Assembly (NCBI GenBank): GCA_025201805.1
Contig: MU619368.1
Location: 50,257-76,614, forward strand
Direction: 5' to 3'
Source of the DNA: Parasitella parasitica
Lineage: Eukaryota > Mucoromycota > Mucoromycetes > Mucorales > Mucoraceae
Length of the DNA: 26,358 nt
Shown: positions 10,991 through 21,234 of the stretch, piece after piece
Position numbering within the stretch: the stretch's first letter is position 1
Layout of the letters: every line of letters begins with the position of its first letter
The notes under the pieces: model-generated
The model's input: the letters and a program-made list of their open reading frames with translations, nothing else
Told to the model about the DNA's origin: nothing
The model's database searches: none
Position numbers and translations under genes: made by a program

Positions 10991-11092
10991 GGTTGCCATG
11001 GTAGTGGGAACGTCGATCTTCGGGGATCAATCATAGCACCATAGCACCATAGCAACCAGGTACACATGAAGGTTTTCCATCACCATGGCAAC
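10991..11092. promoter_or_regulatory. Cluster of three RFX/X-box-like sites upstream of MMS19
   Basis: Three copies of a GTTGCY-ATGG core occur within 102 bp: GGTTGCCATGGTAG at 10991-11004 on plus, CACCATAGCAACC at 11045-11057 and CACCATGGCAAC at 11081-11092 (both minus-strand orientation). The X-box bound by RFX proteins is GTTGCCATGGCAAC-like, so each copy has one good half-site and the centre, with a weaker second half. They lie about 150-255 bp before the MMS19 ATG. RFX proteins in fungi include Crt1 and Sak1, which control DNA-damage genes. Binding is inferred, not shown. Confidence 0.5.
11031..11053 (+). repeat. Short tandem repeat, 8-bp unit CATAGCAC
   Basis: CATAGCAC is repeated at 11032-11047 (two copies), and a third partial copy, CATAGCAA, merges into the middle X-box-like site. 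The site may therefore have arisen, or been multiplied, by slippage. Confidence 0.6.
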
Positions 11093-11144
11093 TTTATTGA
11101 TGTAAATACTAAATGACGCATAGACAGTGCCTCTCTTTTGATTG

Positions 11145-11240
11145 ATGGGATGTGACTATGAAGGCACTGTTACTGAGAGAGCTAAAGTCTATGACTCTAT
11201 TCAAATTGTTTTCATTTGTTTCTTACTAACATTGCCCTAA
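11145..11240 (+). promoter_or_regulatory. Upstream reading frame in the MMS19 leader
   Basis: An ATG at 11145 opens a 31-codon frame whose TAA (11238-11240) lies five bases before the MMS19 ATG and is in a different frame. If it is in the mRNA it could reduce translation of MMS19. The alternative is a 5' UTR intron: TACTAAC at 11224-11230, a textbook branch-point sequence, precedes an AG at 11243-11244, which would remove part of this frame. The sequence alone does not decide. Confidence 0.35.
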
Positions 11241-11245
11241 AAAGA

Positions 11246-14200
11246 ATGAGTGTACTGGAGAAAGAAGTGACAAATTACATGATAACAACAGATTCAGCAT
11301 CTGCTGAAGCTATCGAAGCTACAAAATCCCTTGTTTCAAGTATGAAGATATTCATATTCTCTAGTATTGATGGCTTACCAATTTTTTTTTTTTTTTTTTT
11401 TTTCAACTCATCAGTTGTAAACGAAGGGTCAGTTCAAGATAACTTGCTTCGTCTTATTCAAACATTGGGAGATTACTTGATCAATGAAGATGAATTTGTT
11501 CGTGCCAAAGGTAATTTACAATGGTCAAATTGCTTGGAAATTGGGAATTAATAATCATCCCCTAGCAACTGGACTCTTATCCAACACATTGACAGATTGC
11601 AAGCAAGATGCCATTAATGAATCAGCAGGTAAAAATGTGAATAATGTATCTCAAAATTATGCATACGTATCTAACTAACACTCGATAAAAGTTTCTGTGC
11701 TTGTGGACTTTTATTGTGAGAGATTATCAGACAAAACTTGTGTTCACAACCTTTTGGATGGTCTTGTTGCTCTGATAACCTTCCCCGAATTTACTCCAGA
11801 AAATGCAGTATTTGTTTCAAAGAGGTAAAATGACGAGAATGAAGAAGAAATCGATATTCAATAGCGCATCCTTGTAGAATCATTCAAAATGTCCAGGTTC
11901 AACAATTTCCTCAGGGGACCAGACATTTAGCTTTTAGACTGTTTGAGAATTTGATTCATCGACATGCAGCTGCTTTGAAATCAATCAACAACGAGTTTGT
12001 ATATGGATTTACAAAAGAACTCGATGGCGAAAAGGACCCCAGAAATTTGTTGAGTGCATTCCAGGTCATGACCAGCATTGTGCACAACTTTGACATTTCG
12101 GCCCATGTCGAAGATATTTTCGAAGTCGCTTTTTGTTATTTCCCAATTACATTCAAGCCTCCACCAGATGATCCATATGGAATTACAGCAGAAGACCTTA
12201 AAATCGGGTTGAGAGAATGCATTTCATCGACTCCTTTATTTGCTAAATTTACGCTGCCTTTGATTTTGGAGAAATTGTCGTCTACATCGGGAAGTGCAAA
12301 GGTAAGATTCATTTGTTGGTGGTATATGTCCTTGGTGATGTTGACCTTTGATGGATGGTAGAGAGATTCAATGGAGACCTTGGCGGCTTGCGCCCCTGTG
12401 TATGGAGCAGAGGCGTTATTACCTAACATCAATGACATTTTCAACAGTCTCAAACTAGAAGTGTTTCATGCCATTGATGCAACTTTGGAAGATGCTGCCA
12501 TTGATGCCATGCGTGCTGTTGTAAGTGCCTTAGGGTCATGTTCAGTCAGCAGCACACTGGATCAGGACCCTATGGAGAAAGCCTTGAAGCCCTTGATTGA
12601 AGAATGTGCTACAAATCTAAGTGACCCTGATATGAAAGATTCTAAACAAACCGGCCGAATTTTGAGGGCTGCTGCATCCGCTTCAGATAGTGCTTGTCAT
12701 TACATTGTGGATAACATTGTGCCATTAATCCTGAAGCAATATCGAGAGACTAACGTTGCTACGTTGAGAAAGTCAAATGTGGATATTATGACTGATCTGC
12801 TGGAAGGTTGCAAATCCCTTTATGGATCTGCCGATGAGGAAACTAAAGGTTTGTAACGATGGAATTATGATGGCTCTGTACGACCAGTGGGCTGACACTC
12901 GAAGCTAGATAATGATCTTGTATCTCCTTTGGTTCAGCATAAAGATAGATTCTTTGGCATTTTTCAGTCCTGTCTGATGGCATCCAATGAATATAATCTT
13001 CTTCGCTTGTCAGGTTTGACAGGCTTAAAGTTGATGGTTTTATCAAAGGGTTACCTAGAATCAGATGAAGTTGGTCTCGCTGTTCAATCTATTAATAAGA
13101 TTTTACTCGATGAGCAGGATAAGGAACTTTGTGCTGCTGCCCTTGAGGCACTTCGTGCTACGTCTCATATTAACAGCAAATATATCACTGAACTGACTCT
13201 GCCCTCGCTCATTGATAGGCTTCCTGACAGAACAACTGATGGCAAAACAACTTATTTACCTGTGCTTTATTCGCTGAGAACACTCTCAACAGTTGCATCT
13301 GTATATCAACAGGCCATGCCCTTGCTGATCAAGAAATTTGATGTTGTATGCGTTAATGGTAAAGTTCTATTGTTCATTTCCATAATTAATCTAAATTAAT
13401 GTATCTTAAAAGACCAAAATGAAAGCTATGCGTACGCTATCATTGTATCGATTTTGGAATTACTCAAAGTCAAGTCTGCAGAAAAGCACAAAGATATTGC
13501 TGATAGCATCAGTACAATTATCCCTCATTTCATCACCAAGTCAGTGCAAGCCTCTCTTGATGCCAATAACAATTTAATCTTGCAGCCGAGCATTATGGAA
13601 ACTATCGCGGTAATCATCATCACAATTTTTTCAATGGTGGATAGTAGGTAGGTTTTGTAACATAAGCGACCAATTTGGTATACTGTTACTCAATACATAA
13701 TTTAGTGTTCAAAAAACGTTTTTGGACAAAACATTCAAGTTGTTTGTGGAAGGTCAGTTACCCGAGTTTAATATTCCTCTGTCTGCTCAAGAATACAAGC
13801 CCCTCGACACAGCGGCAACAGCAAATGAAAATCAACAGAAAACATGCCAACTCTTTGCAGCTGTCGTTTGTTCGTTGAGAAAAGATGTTGCATTACCTAT
13901 TTCGACCAGCATTGAAGATTATTTGAATGATATGGTGACATTAGCATTAAACGCAACTAATACAATTCAAATCACCTGCGCATCGAGAATTATTGGATCA
14001 ATCATCAATAAATGGAAAGACAGTAGGTTAAATATACTCACATCATTGTGTCCGTGTAATGGTGACACATTTTTCTTAGATTCGGCTTTAACTGAATATG
14101 TTAAGGCGACTGCCTTGGTGCTGGATGATACGATTACACAACAAACAACAAATAGCAAGAATGCCTTGCTGATTTACTTGTGGATCACAAAGGCTTTGGT

Positions 14201-15017
14201 ACTTCGTACACATGCTTTAGGTTACGAGTTGACGACGCGAGTTATTGAATGGTGTGGGAGCGACACAGCTGCTGATGCTCCTCAAGGCTTTGATATCCTT
14301 ATTGGTGATGATCAACTTGCTTTAAATAAGAATACTTTTGCTACTACAACTGTAAGGATGCCACTAACATTAGACTTTTCTATACATTCTCACTATTCTT
14401 GCATTTCACGAACTAAATCGCATGATTTTAATAGATCCTGTACAAACAGAGATTCTTTAGCTTTTGTTTGCCAAAGTTAGTCGATGGTTTCCGATCTGCC
14501 CAAGATGGTAAATTACCACAAATTTTGATTTTCGTAATTGTTGAAACATGTACTGACGTTTATATTATTTTATATACAAGATGTCAAGCCAAACTATCTA
14601 ATTGCTTTGTCTCATGTATTGAAGAACGTGCCAAAACAAATACTTTTGAACGAGCTGCCCCCTCTTGTACCACTCTTGGTTGAATCGCTCAGTTTATCGG
14701 ACGCAGCCCTCAAAGTATCAACCCTGGAAACATTTAAATTGGCCGTTTCCGAGGCTGCTGATGTAGTCGCTCCACAGATCAGAGCTATTTTACCTCCTTT
14801 ATTGTCTTTACTTGAGGACAATCGCAACTCTATCCGTGTCCGTGTTGCTGCTCTTACTTGTTTATCTCAGTTCCCTGCTTTTATTGCTAAAGATGCTTTG
14901 GGTCCTCATGTAAATTATGTCATCACGCAACTTAAGACACCTTTGGACGATAAAAAGAGAGTTGTTAGAAAGGAAGCAGTTGATTGTCGCTCCAAGTGGT
15001 ATGCTATCTCCTGTTAG
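11246..15017 (+). CDS. MMS19: MMS19 homologue, cytosolic Fe-S targeting and DNA repair HEAT-repeat protein
   Basis: Twelve exons: 11246-11339, 11415-11510, 11566-11628, 11692-11824, 11878-12301, 12362-12848, 12909-13358, 13413-13647, 13706-14022, 14080-14351, 14435-14507 and 14581-15017, total 3081 nt and 1026 aa (human MMS19 is 1030 aa). Family role: with CIAO1 and CIAO2B, MMS19 docks cytosolic Fe-S assembly machinery onto targets such as XPD and DNA polymerases. Seen in sequence: the N-terminal MMS19 domain with the diagnostic CYFPITFKPPPDDPYGI block at about residues 223-239, then helical HEAT repeats, and the C-terminal repeats (LPPLVPLLVESL, RVRVAALTCLSQFP) ending in LDDKKRVVRKEAVDCRSKWY, the best conserved end of the family. 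Introns 2 (11511) and later are 53 to 83 bp. Exon 8 uses the GTAGGT donor at 13648, because the earlier GTAATC at 13610 breaks the frame. Intron 9 (14023-14079, 57 bp) is frame-neutral, so retention would still be translatable. Confidence 0.93.
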
Positions 15018-15707
15018 ATTTTGGGAGATATAGACTTTGTGTATAGCTAAATAAACCTTGTGTACAATCCTTTTTTTTTTTTTTTTGATATTCTTGTAAA
15101 CACTGTTTCAATTGTGCTGTATGTATATAATAAAAACTGGTTTTGCACAGTGTTTGTGTCGATATCAATGAAGTGAAAATCGGTGTATGCCATTTTTTTC
15201 TTCTCAAAGCTTCATGCATTTACAACAATCAAAGCAACTAAAATTTCGAATACAAGAGCGATTACATAAGCGGATGCTTTTTTATAAACTTGATACTAAT
15301 ATTAAGAATGAATAGCGTGTAGCGAAATGCTCAAAATATTTGGATTGTAGTGTCCTTTAACTAGAATTTAAACGTTTTGCTTGGCAGAAGCAGGTATCTC
15401 CTGGCAATTTGATATTTCATTATTTTACTAAAAGTCAAGTAATGGAAGTAGACTATTCATCCAGCCATTTAAACGTATCATGGTAAATGAAAATCGCTTG
15501 ACATAATCAATCGTTGGGGCTTATGCTAGCCATACCGTACACTGTAGAGTTTTAAGGTGTAGATTAAATGTTAGCTTATTGCTTTATTAGGTAAGAGTAA
15601 ATTAGGGGATTGGAAGAGATTATTTGTAATAAAATGGAATGACAGCAGAAGCAAGAACACGGGAGTCGGTGTTGAAGAAGCCAGCCTTCGTAACTACTCT
15701 CCTGTAA
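15018..15707. other. Convergent spacer, MMS19 / sugar transporter
   Basis: 690 bp between two stop codons on opposite strands. Apart from the MMS19 poly(A) elements I see no gene. Frames are short and full of low-complexity residues. The AT-rich stretch at 15580-15640 (minus) is a plausible 3' UTR for the transporter. Confidence 0.5.
15050..15055 (+). terminator. MMS19 polyadenylation signal (AATAAA)
   Basis: AATAAA 33 bases after the MMS19 stop, followed by a long T-run at about 15071-15086. A second AATAAA-like element follows near 15129. The placement fits a short 3' UTR. Confidence 0.55.
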
Positions 15708-17301
15708 TTAAGCCTCTTCTTCCTTGACATCGTCATAAGACTCAGTTTTTTCATTCTTTTGTTGATTCCTGAATTTGAGGTCAGCGTCCTTGACATCTCT
15801 GAAGGTGAGCACACGGCCAGAGAATACCACATCCATTTCTTCGAGAGAACGGCCCTTGGTTTCAGGGTAGAACAAAAAGACACAAGTGGCCATAACTAAA
15901 CAACAGCAGCCAAAGAAAATATAGGTGCCCCAAGTAATAGTGGTAAGCATGACAGGAACAAAAAGCGAGATGATAAAGTTCATCAACCAATTTGCTGCGG
16001 TTGTAATGGAAGTTCCCTTTGCACGGATGGAAAGAGGGTAGATCTCGGCAGGGTATACCCATCCACAAGGGCCCCAAGAATAGGCAAAACCAGCGACAAA
16101 GAAGTAGACCATGACGATACAGAAGTAAGAAGCGTGGATGTTGCCAGACATATCAACCTCCATTTGACCAGTTTCCTCGTTTCTAAAGACACGGCCAGTT
16201 GCAGCCATAACGATACCACAAAGCAGCATGGCGATGCCCATAATAAGAGCACCAGAAATCAAGACGACACGACGACCAAGACGATCGAGGAAAAGGATGG
16301 CAGGAATAGTGGAGAGAACGTTAAGGACACCATTTACACCAGAAGCAATTAGCGATGCGGAACGACCGGGAACACCAGCTTGTTGGAAAATAACAGGAGC
16401 ATAGTACATGATGGAGTTGATACCAGTAAACTGTTGGAAGATTTGAATAAGAACACCCAAAATAAGTCTTCTAAGCAAAGTGCCCTTAAAAAGTTCAAAG
16501 TAACTATCGACAGAGACAGCGCGCTCATGCTCAACTTGAGAAATGATTTCGTCGTATTCGGCGACAACATGAGGAGCAGCTTCATCACCTCCAGAGTGGA
16601 GTCTAGCAAGAACAGATAAAGCCTCAGCATTGCGACCCTTCTTGATCAACCAACGAGGGGAGAAAGGAAGGAACATGGTGCCAACGAAAAGAACAGCAGC
16701 AGGAGCCATTTGAATACCGAGAGGGATTCTCCAAGCAGCATCAGTAGTTAAGTTTTCAGTGCCGACATTGATCCAGAAAGCAACCATCAAACCGATTGTG
16801 ATGGTGAGCTGCTGAAGGGAAATAAGACGGCCGCGAATTTCCTTGGGAGCAAGTTCAGACAAGTAGAGAGGGACAGCCATGGAAAGAGAACCAACACCGA
16901 GACCAGCAACGAAACGACCACCAAGTATCATGCTGTAACCAGTAGCAGCAGTTTGAATGGCGGCACCAATGACAAAGACACCAGAAGCAATGATAATGGT
17001 GAATTTACGAGAAAGTCTTTCACAGAGTTGACCTAATTCGTATGTTTAAGAATTTGGATGCCATTCACATTTTTCAGCAAAACTTACCAGCAAAAAGAGA
17101 ACCGACGAAACAACCAGCCAACAATAAACCAGTGATGACTGAAGTTTGGATAGCCTTAAGATAAGTACCACCACCGGTCATTTTAGCAATGAAAGGAGGC
17201 ATGGTCAAGACACCAGAAATGATGCCAGAGTCGTAACCGAAACAAAAACCACCAATTGCTGCAAAAGCGCAGACGACGTAGAGCTGCAAACTATGTCCCA
17301 T
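15708..17301 (-). CDS. MFS sugar/H+ symporter (fungal monosaccharide transporter)
   Basis: Two exons on the minus strand: 17301-17088 and 17032-15708, total 1539 nt and 512 aa, with one 55-bp GT-AG intron. It belongs to the sugar porter family of the major facilitator superfamily in the plasma membrane; about twelve hydrophobic helices are visible. Motifs in order: GYDSGIISG in helix 1; GGRFVAGLGVG then YLSELAPKEIRGRL between helices 4 and 5; PFSPRWLIKKGR at the start of the central loop; QQFTGINSIMYYAP in helix 7, typical of hexose transporters; DRLGRR after helix 8; the PAEIYPLSIRAKG block; and PETKGRSLEEMD after helix 12. A short acidic tail ends in DVKEEEA. Which sugar is carried cannot be told from sequence alone; xylose or glucose are both reasonable. 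The tail is too short for a Snf3/Rgt2-type sensor, so a transporter is favoured. Confidence 0.94.
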
Positions 17302-17346
17302 TAGATCAGATTAGATAGTTGTTAGAGATGTAGTGATTTGAAATGG

Positions 17347-17357
17347 TTATATAGGGG
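17347..17357 (-). promoter_or_regulatory. TATA box and CCCCT element of the sugar transporter
   Basis: On the minus strand CCCCTATATAA lies 46 bp before the transporter ATG: a TATATAA core directly preceded by CCCCT, which matches the yeast stress-response element core. A CT-rich stretch surrounds it. This is the clearest core promoter in the window together with that at 21227. Confidence 0.55.
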
Positions 17358-19872
17358 AAAATAGAAAGAGATGTTTGATTGCAACAACAAAAAAAAGAGA
17401 AGTAGAACTGAAAATTATCGTCTCTTTTTATACAAGTTTCGACATAAATCAAATAGCAAGTGTCCTACCATGAGTTGACCAAAATAGCAAGTGGATCCAA
17501 GACGTGCAAAAGCTGGAGAATAGACTATATGGGAACAATATAGTTGCAACCCGCATTATCCCACTACCAATCAATCTAAATGTTAGATTTTCCCCCACAA
17601 TTTAAGAAATATTAGAGATCCCCGCTTTTACTGGCCCCGCTCATCTTCACACACGCACAGAGACAGACAAATCATGACGAATTATACCTACTCTTGAAAA
17701 ATACATGGCGCATCAATCGCATCATGATGCACCGAATCAGTATTATACCAAAATAGCGGGAAAAAACCCCCCATCCATTGTACCATCTCCGGGCTTGTCA
17801 AATCATTTTGCATAATACCACTGCAATTATTTAATATTTACAAATATAACCTAGTTTTCTCGCATGTGAGTGATACATTGATATCGACATATCAAGGTCT
17901 GATAATAGCTCCACTACTTTTTAGTCAAAGTAATATTCAGCTAGCCATCTTACAGTAGTAACAAGAGCATATCAAATGGTTTTCTCAAATAAAAAAACAC
18001 ACACGCATTCAAAACACCAATGTAAACACACGAGAACTGAATCACAATATCGGTTGTTACACGATTAGTTTCTATACCGCTTTTACAAATAACGGGGGTT
18101 TTTTTTGTTCTGTTTTTCTTTTTTACATGAGCAGACCTCTCAAGTACACTACTGGTTCTCTGGTTTTATCTAATTAGACTCAAGTACATTCATTTCATCG
18201 ACTGGGGCTCTAAAAATCGCATTTATAGAGAGCAGTGCGAGCAAGGATGGTTCTATATCGAGGAAACACTGACTAACCGTTATTCCTCGGGTCCCCTTTT
18301 CATGAGAATTTTTGGGAAGAGGCGGTAAAAATAAGTGGGATTTCTTGATACGACTTGAGTTGAAGCATCAGGGTCCTTTTTTCAATGATTGGTGAGTTGA
18401 AGAAGGGCGAAAAAGATCCCAAAAGAGAAAATATGTGTGTATCGATACACCTGCTTCGCTGTTTTATATATATTTTTTTTGCAGAGCAGACTTGTAGATG
18501 TGTATATTAGAGGTAGATGGATATATTTATTGTTTAGTAAGACTATAACCTTCAAACCCAGGTAAGCAAATGTACATTTTAGAAATGCCCCACCCCCCGC
18601 AATTTCGTAATGTATTAACTGATTCGCTCTGCGTAATGTTCTGTGTTACATGACATTACTTGGAGGGAATTCATGGAAAAAGACGACCCTTTATGAAATT
18701 AGTAAGAGCAGAGTCTTACAAAAAGCTTTTGTCTTTTCTTTTTTTTTTCTCAAGGATAGTCTTGAATGTTTGATCACACATTCTAACGATAAGACGATAC
18801 TCTAGCTGGACGTATTGGATAGCTCGGGATGAAAGGGAAAATGGGTAAAAATAAAAATTCTAGCTTTGCAACTGATATCAAGGTCGTACACATAGCATGT
18901 CGAAAAAATATGATACGTTTTATAAAAAAAATTCTCATATGTCGAATATTGAAAGTTGAAACGTTAATACTAAAATAATCATCAGATCGAGAAATCAGGC
19001 ATCCAGAGTGCAATCACATGTATAGGTGTCGATGATCGTATCTTTATTCTGAGAAATTTCGCTCTAAATTCGTATGTCAGGTCTCTCAAAGCTTCAAGTA
19101 TTTTTAACCATCGACACTCTGTTTCAAGTAGTATACATATAGTCATTTTATTACTTGCGCTGATAGGCAAATTAGCGACGGTTAATGAGTGATGACTATT
19201 GCCATGGTCTAGCTACATAGTGCTTGTCATGTTACTGGAGGCCTACTATAAGATATACAGACGCCCATCTAGACTTGTACGTTGCTTAGCGCACCGAATA
19301 TTGTAATCATGTCACTTTTGGTCAACACACCACTATTATTTTTACGAAAGTTTGTTGAATATCAATAAGCCTCTTATGAAAGAAGTAAATAATACCCCAT
19401 AACTACTACGTTTCAATGTAATATCACAAGATTATACACTTGGTAACTTTCACGAAACAAAACGAAGCTGCAATAAATAACAAATACGGTGTACCTATTT
19501 GTTTTTCATGCCATCAATTTCTGGAAAGGCACAGAATCTTGTCAATTATGTCAATTATGTCTTTACTTGGCATTTATTATGTTTAAAAGGTGAAGCTTAG
19601 ATTTTATGAAAGGGGTACTATATTCTAGGAGATGAGAAGTAATGTGGAAGTTGGCTATATTATGGAAGCTCAGGGATGATCAGCTACAAGTGCGTCATAT
19701 TAAAGTTTAGTCTGTCAATGTAGCTACGTCTGGTGAGTGCATTGTGTCTGGTGAATGTGTTGTGCCTTGAAATCCAAGAAATTCTCTCAACTTTGCGAAA
19801 GATTCTACCAATATTACACTGATAAAAATATTCTCGTCTCAGGCACTTTATCAAGGCTATTTTCTATATTAA
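17358..19872. other. Long gene-poor AT-rich spacer
   Basis: About 2.5 kb without a supportable gene, following the transporter promoter. Small structures: a 12-bp perfect palindrome GCATCATGATGC at 17719-17730; an inverted repeat CGAGGAA (18259-18265) with TTCCTCG (18283-18289); a C-rich tract near 18588-18600; many homopolymer runs. Short minus-strand frames at 18783-19170 have no recognisable protein character. I looked for tRNA B-box sequence and found none. A long noncoding transcript or an extended transporter promoter cannot be excluded. Confidence 0.5.
17593..17640 (+). promoter_or_regulatory. Three Mig1/CreA-type GC-box sites upstream of the sugar transporter
   Basis: CCCCAC at 17593-17598, CCCCGC at 17620-17625 and CCCCGC at 17635-17640, within 48 bp in otherwise AT-rich DNA, about 290-340 bp before the ATG. 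On the minus strand they read GTGGGG and GCGGGG, matching the SYGGRG sites of the fungal glucose repressor CreA/Mig1. Function is inferred from motif and context. Confidence 0.45.
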
Positions 19873-20202
19873 TCACCATTTTTTCTCGTTCGATAGCTGG
19901 CTGTCCATTTCATCTTCTTGGCATTCCATGGCTGCCATAGTAATTGGTTCTGCTTCTGGTTTAAGCTTGATAATCCATCCCAACCTCATGTAAATATGTC
20001 CACATCCAAAAGTACAAATAGTCTTCCAAATGTTGTATACTGTATGTAGTCCTGTACCTCCATTATGAAACAAATCTATCAAGCTTTGATTATAAATCTC
20101 CATTTCGTGTAATGATGCAAACCGCTTAATTTTTCTATGCTTCATAAACGGTGTCGCCATGCAGGCTCGTTTTCTCAAGAAATGCTTTGAATAAGGTCTC
20201 AT
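19873..20202 (-). CDS. Hypothetical protein, 109 aa
   Basis: I do not recognise this protein. It is an ATG-started frame with a good purine context (CCCAAAATGA), basic at the N-terminus (RKR, KHRKIKR), with a central NGGTGLHTVYNIWKTI stretch and an acidic Met/Glu-rich end. Composition looks more protein-like than neighbouring frames, and a YAG acceptor-like site (CACCATAG) lies just upstream, so it could be the last exon of a spliced gene. There is no obvious membrane helix or known motif. It may also be a chance frame in a gene-poor region. Confidence 0.3.
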   Translation of the reverse strand: MRPYSKHFLRKRACMATPFMKHRKIKRFASLHEMEIYNQSLIDLFHNGGTGLHTVYNIWKTICTFGCGHIYMRLGWIIKLKPEAEPITMAAMECQEDEMDSQLSNEKKW

Positions 20203-20856
20203 TTTGGGATCTTTGCCTCGCTATGGTGAAATTGTAATAGATCCATGCAATGTTGAATAGTTCAAGTGTTCGCTTTTTAGGACTTTGTAAAGTGCTTTTG
20301 CTAATCTATAACTTCTGTTTAATTAATCAAATGTTTGTGCATGTTTGTTTTTCTTTTCAATGATAGGTAACTCTCAGCGAAATATTAACAAACGTTATGC
20401 TTTTAATGAAAAATGCTTAACGACAAATCTATACAGCTATTTTGATAATTCATTTGTATTCAAAGGTGAACAATTGATATCAATCCAATTCAGACACAAG
20501 CACTCTGTGCAATATCGAAATAGAAGAAACTTTAAAACGCTACTAGAAACGGTATATATATCAACAGTAATAACCAATTGTTCTACTTAATTGTTCTCCT
20601 GTAGTAACAATAACAGTAATAATGCGTGACAAATATATTAAAAGCTTGTATATGTGAGTAAGCTTGTTGGCTTTTGTGCACAAACAACAGGTACGCTGAT
20701 CAAAACGATTTAAAAGTATTGATATCAAAGCAATGACATGTTCTATTTTAATAAGGATACTTTATTGTAGTAGAGCGATGAGAGGTGTAAAATATTAATA
20801 TTATAAGAAAGTAATTGTGGTATATATAAAACTAAAAATGCTGCGAGAGCTGGTGA
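20203..20856. other. Spacer left of the 87-aa gene
   Basis: No supported gene. A plus-strand frame at 20345-20590 (81 aa) is Asn/Phe/Tyr-rich as expected in AT-rich DNA and is not recognised. The right end (about 20760-20856) is probably the 3' UTR of the minus-strand 87-aa gene. Confidence 0.45.
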
Positions 20857-21120
20857 TTAAGCACCAGTGTTGGTAACATCTTTACTAACAGAGTAACTAC
20901 CATGGCCACCCATAGGATCAAAGAAGCTTCCAACGGTATCAGGCTTTTTGCTTGTACGCATAGGATCGTTATGGTATCTATCAACGACAATTTTTGCAGT
21001 AGCATCAACATCCTTCAAGGAACTTGCAGGAGATGTGATAGGTGTAGCAGCATTAGAAGAGGCAGGAGTGGAAACATTGGAAGTGTCCTTGTGGTGGAAA
21101 AAGTTTTTCATGAGACCCAT
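20857..21120 (-). CDS. Small Ser/Thr/Ala-rich hypothetical protein, 87 aa
   Basis: A single-exon ATG-started frame of 87 aa that I do not recognise. It begins MGLMKNFFHHKD, has a Ser/Ala/Thr/Pro-rich stretch at about residues 14-35, then KIVVDRYHNDPMRTSKKPD, and ends with FFDPMGGHGSYSVSKDV before a short tail. The MGxxKxFF start has a Gly at position 2, which could allow N-myristoylation, but no Ser/Thr stands at position 6 and this is only a possibility. No signal peptide or membrane helix. Support for reality: a clean TATAAATA about 107 bp upstream, a CA/ACC-rich leader immediately before the ATG, and a composition unlike the AT-rich surroundings. Such short proteins with strong core promoters are often highly or conditionally expressed in fungi. 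Confidence 0.65.
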   Translation of the reverse strand: MGLMKNFFHHKDTSNVSTPASSNAATPITSPASSLKDVDATAKIVVDRYHNDPMRTSKKPDTVGSFFDPMGGHGSYSVSKDVTNTGA

Positions 21121-21127
21121 TTTAGCA

Positions 21128-21168
21128 GTAATAGTTGTGGTAGTGGTAGTGGCAGTAGTAGTGGTAAT
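21128..21168 (+). repeat. Imperfect trinucleotide/hexanucleotide repeat in the leader of the 87-aa gene
   Basis: Plus-strand GTAGTG/GTGGTA-type units, reading CCACTAC/ACTACC on the transcribed strand, directly before the ATG. It gives an A/C-rich, unstructured leader. Confidence 0.6.
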
Positions 21169-21226
21169 AGAATTTGAAATCTATGTAGATTAATTTTTTC
21201 TTCAATGTCGAGTATTGAATGTCAAG

Positions 21227-21234
21227 TATTTATA
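21227..21234 (-). promoter_or_regulatory. TATA box of the 87-aa gene
   Basis: TATAAATA on the minus strand, inside GAGTATAAATACTTG, 107 bp before the ATG at 21120, at a spacing that suits a short 5' UTR. Confidence 0.6.

Larger units (their letters stand above)
10476..11245. promoter_or_regulatory. Intergenic promoter region, URC4 / MMS19
   Basis: 770 bp between divergent start codons. The URC4-proximal part is A-rich. A minus-strand frame at 10574-10756 (60 aa, one hydrophobic stretch) is not recognised and is probably spurious. The MMS19-proximal part contains three X-box-like sites, a leader reading frame and an inverted repeat (ACAGTGCC at 11124-11131, GGCACTGT at 11163-11170), listed separately. 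Confidence 0.6.

Noticed and set aside
13610-13705. Earlier donor GTAATC for MMS19 intron 8
   Set aside because: It gives phase 0 while the next exon needs phase 2; only the GTAGGT donor at 13648 restores the frame.
14023-14079. Reading through MMS19 intron 9 as coding
   Set aside because: The frame stays open, but clean GT and TTTTTCTTAG ends and typical length favour an intron; noted as a possible retained intron only.
20902-21193. Plus-strand frames of 81-91 aa with Ser/Gly or Val runs
   Set aside because: They are antisense to the 87-aa gene and its repeat-rich leader; the runs come from the trinucleotide-like repeat.
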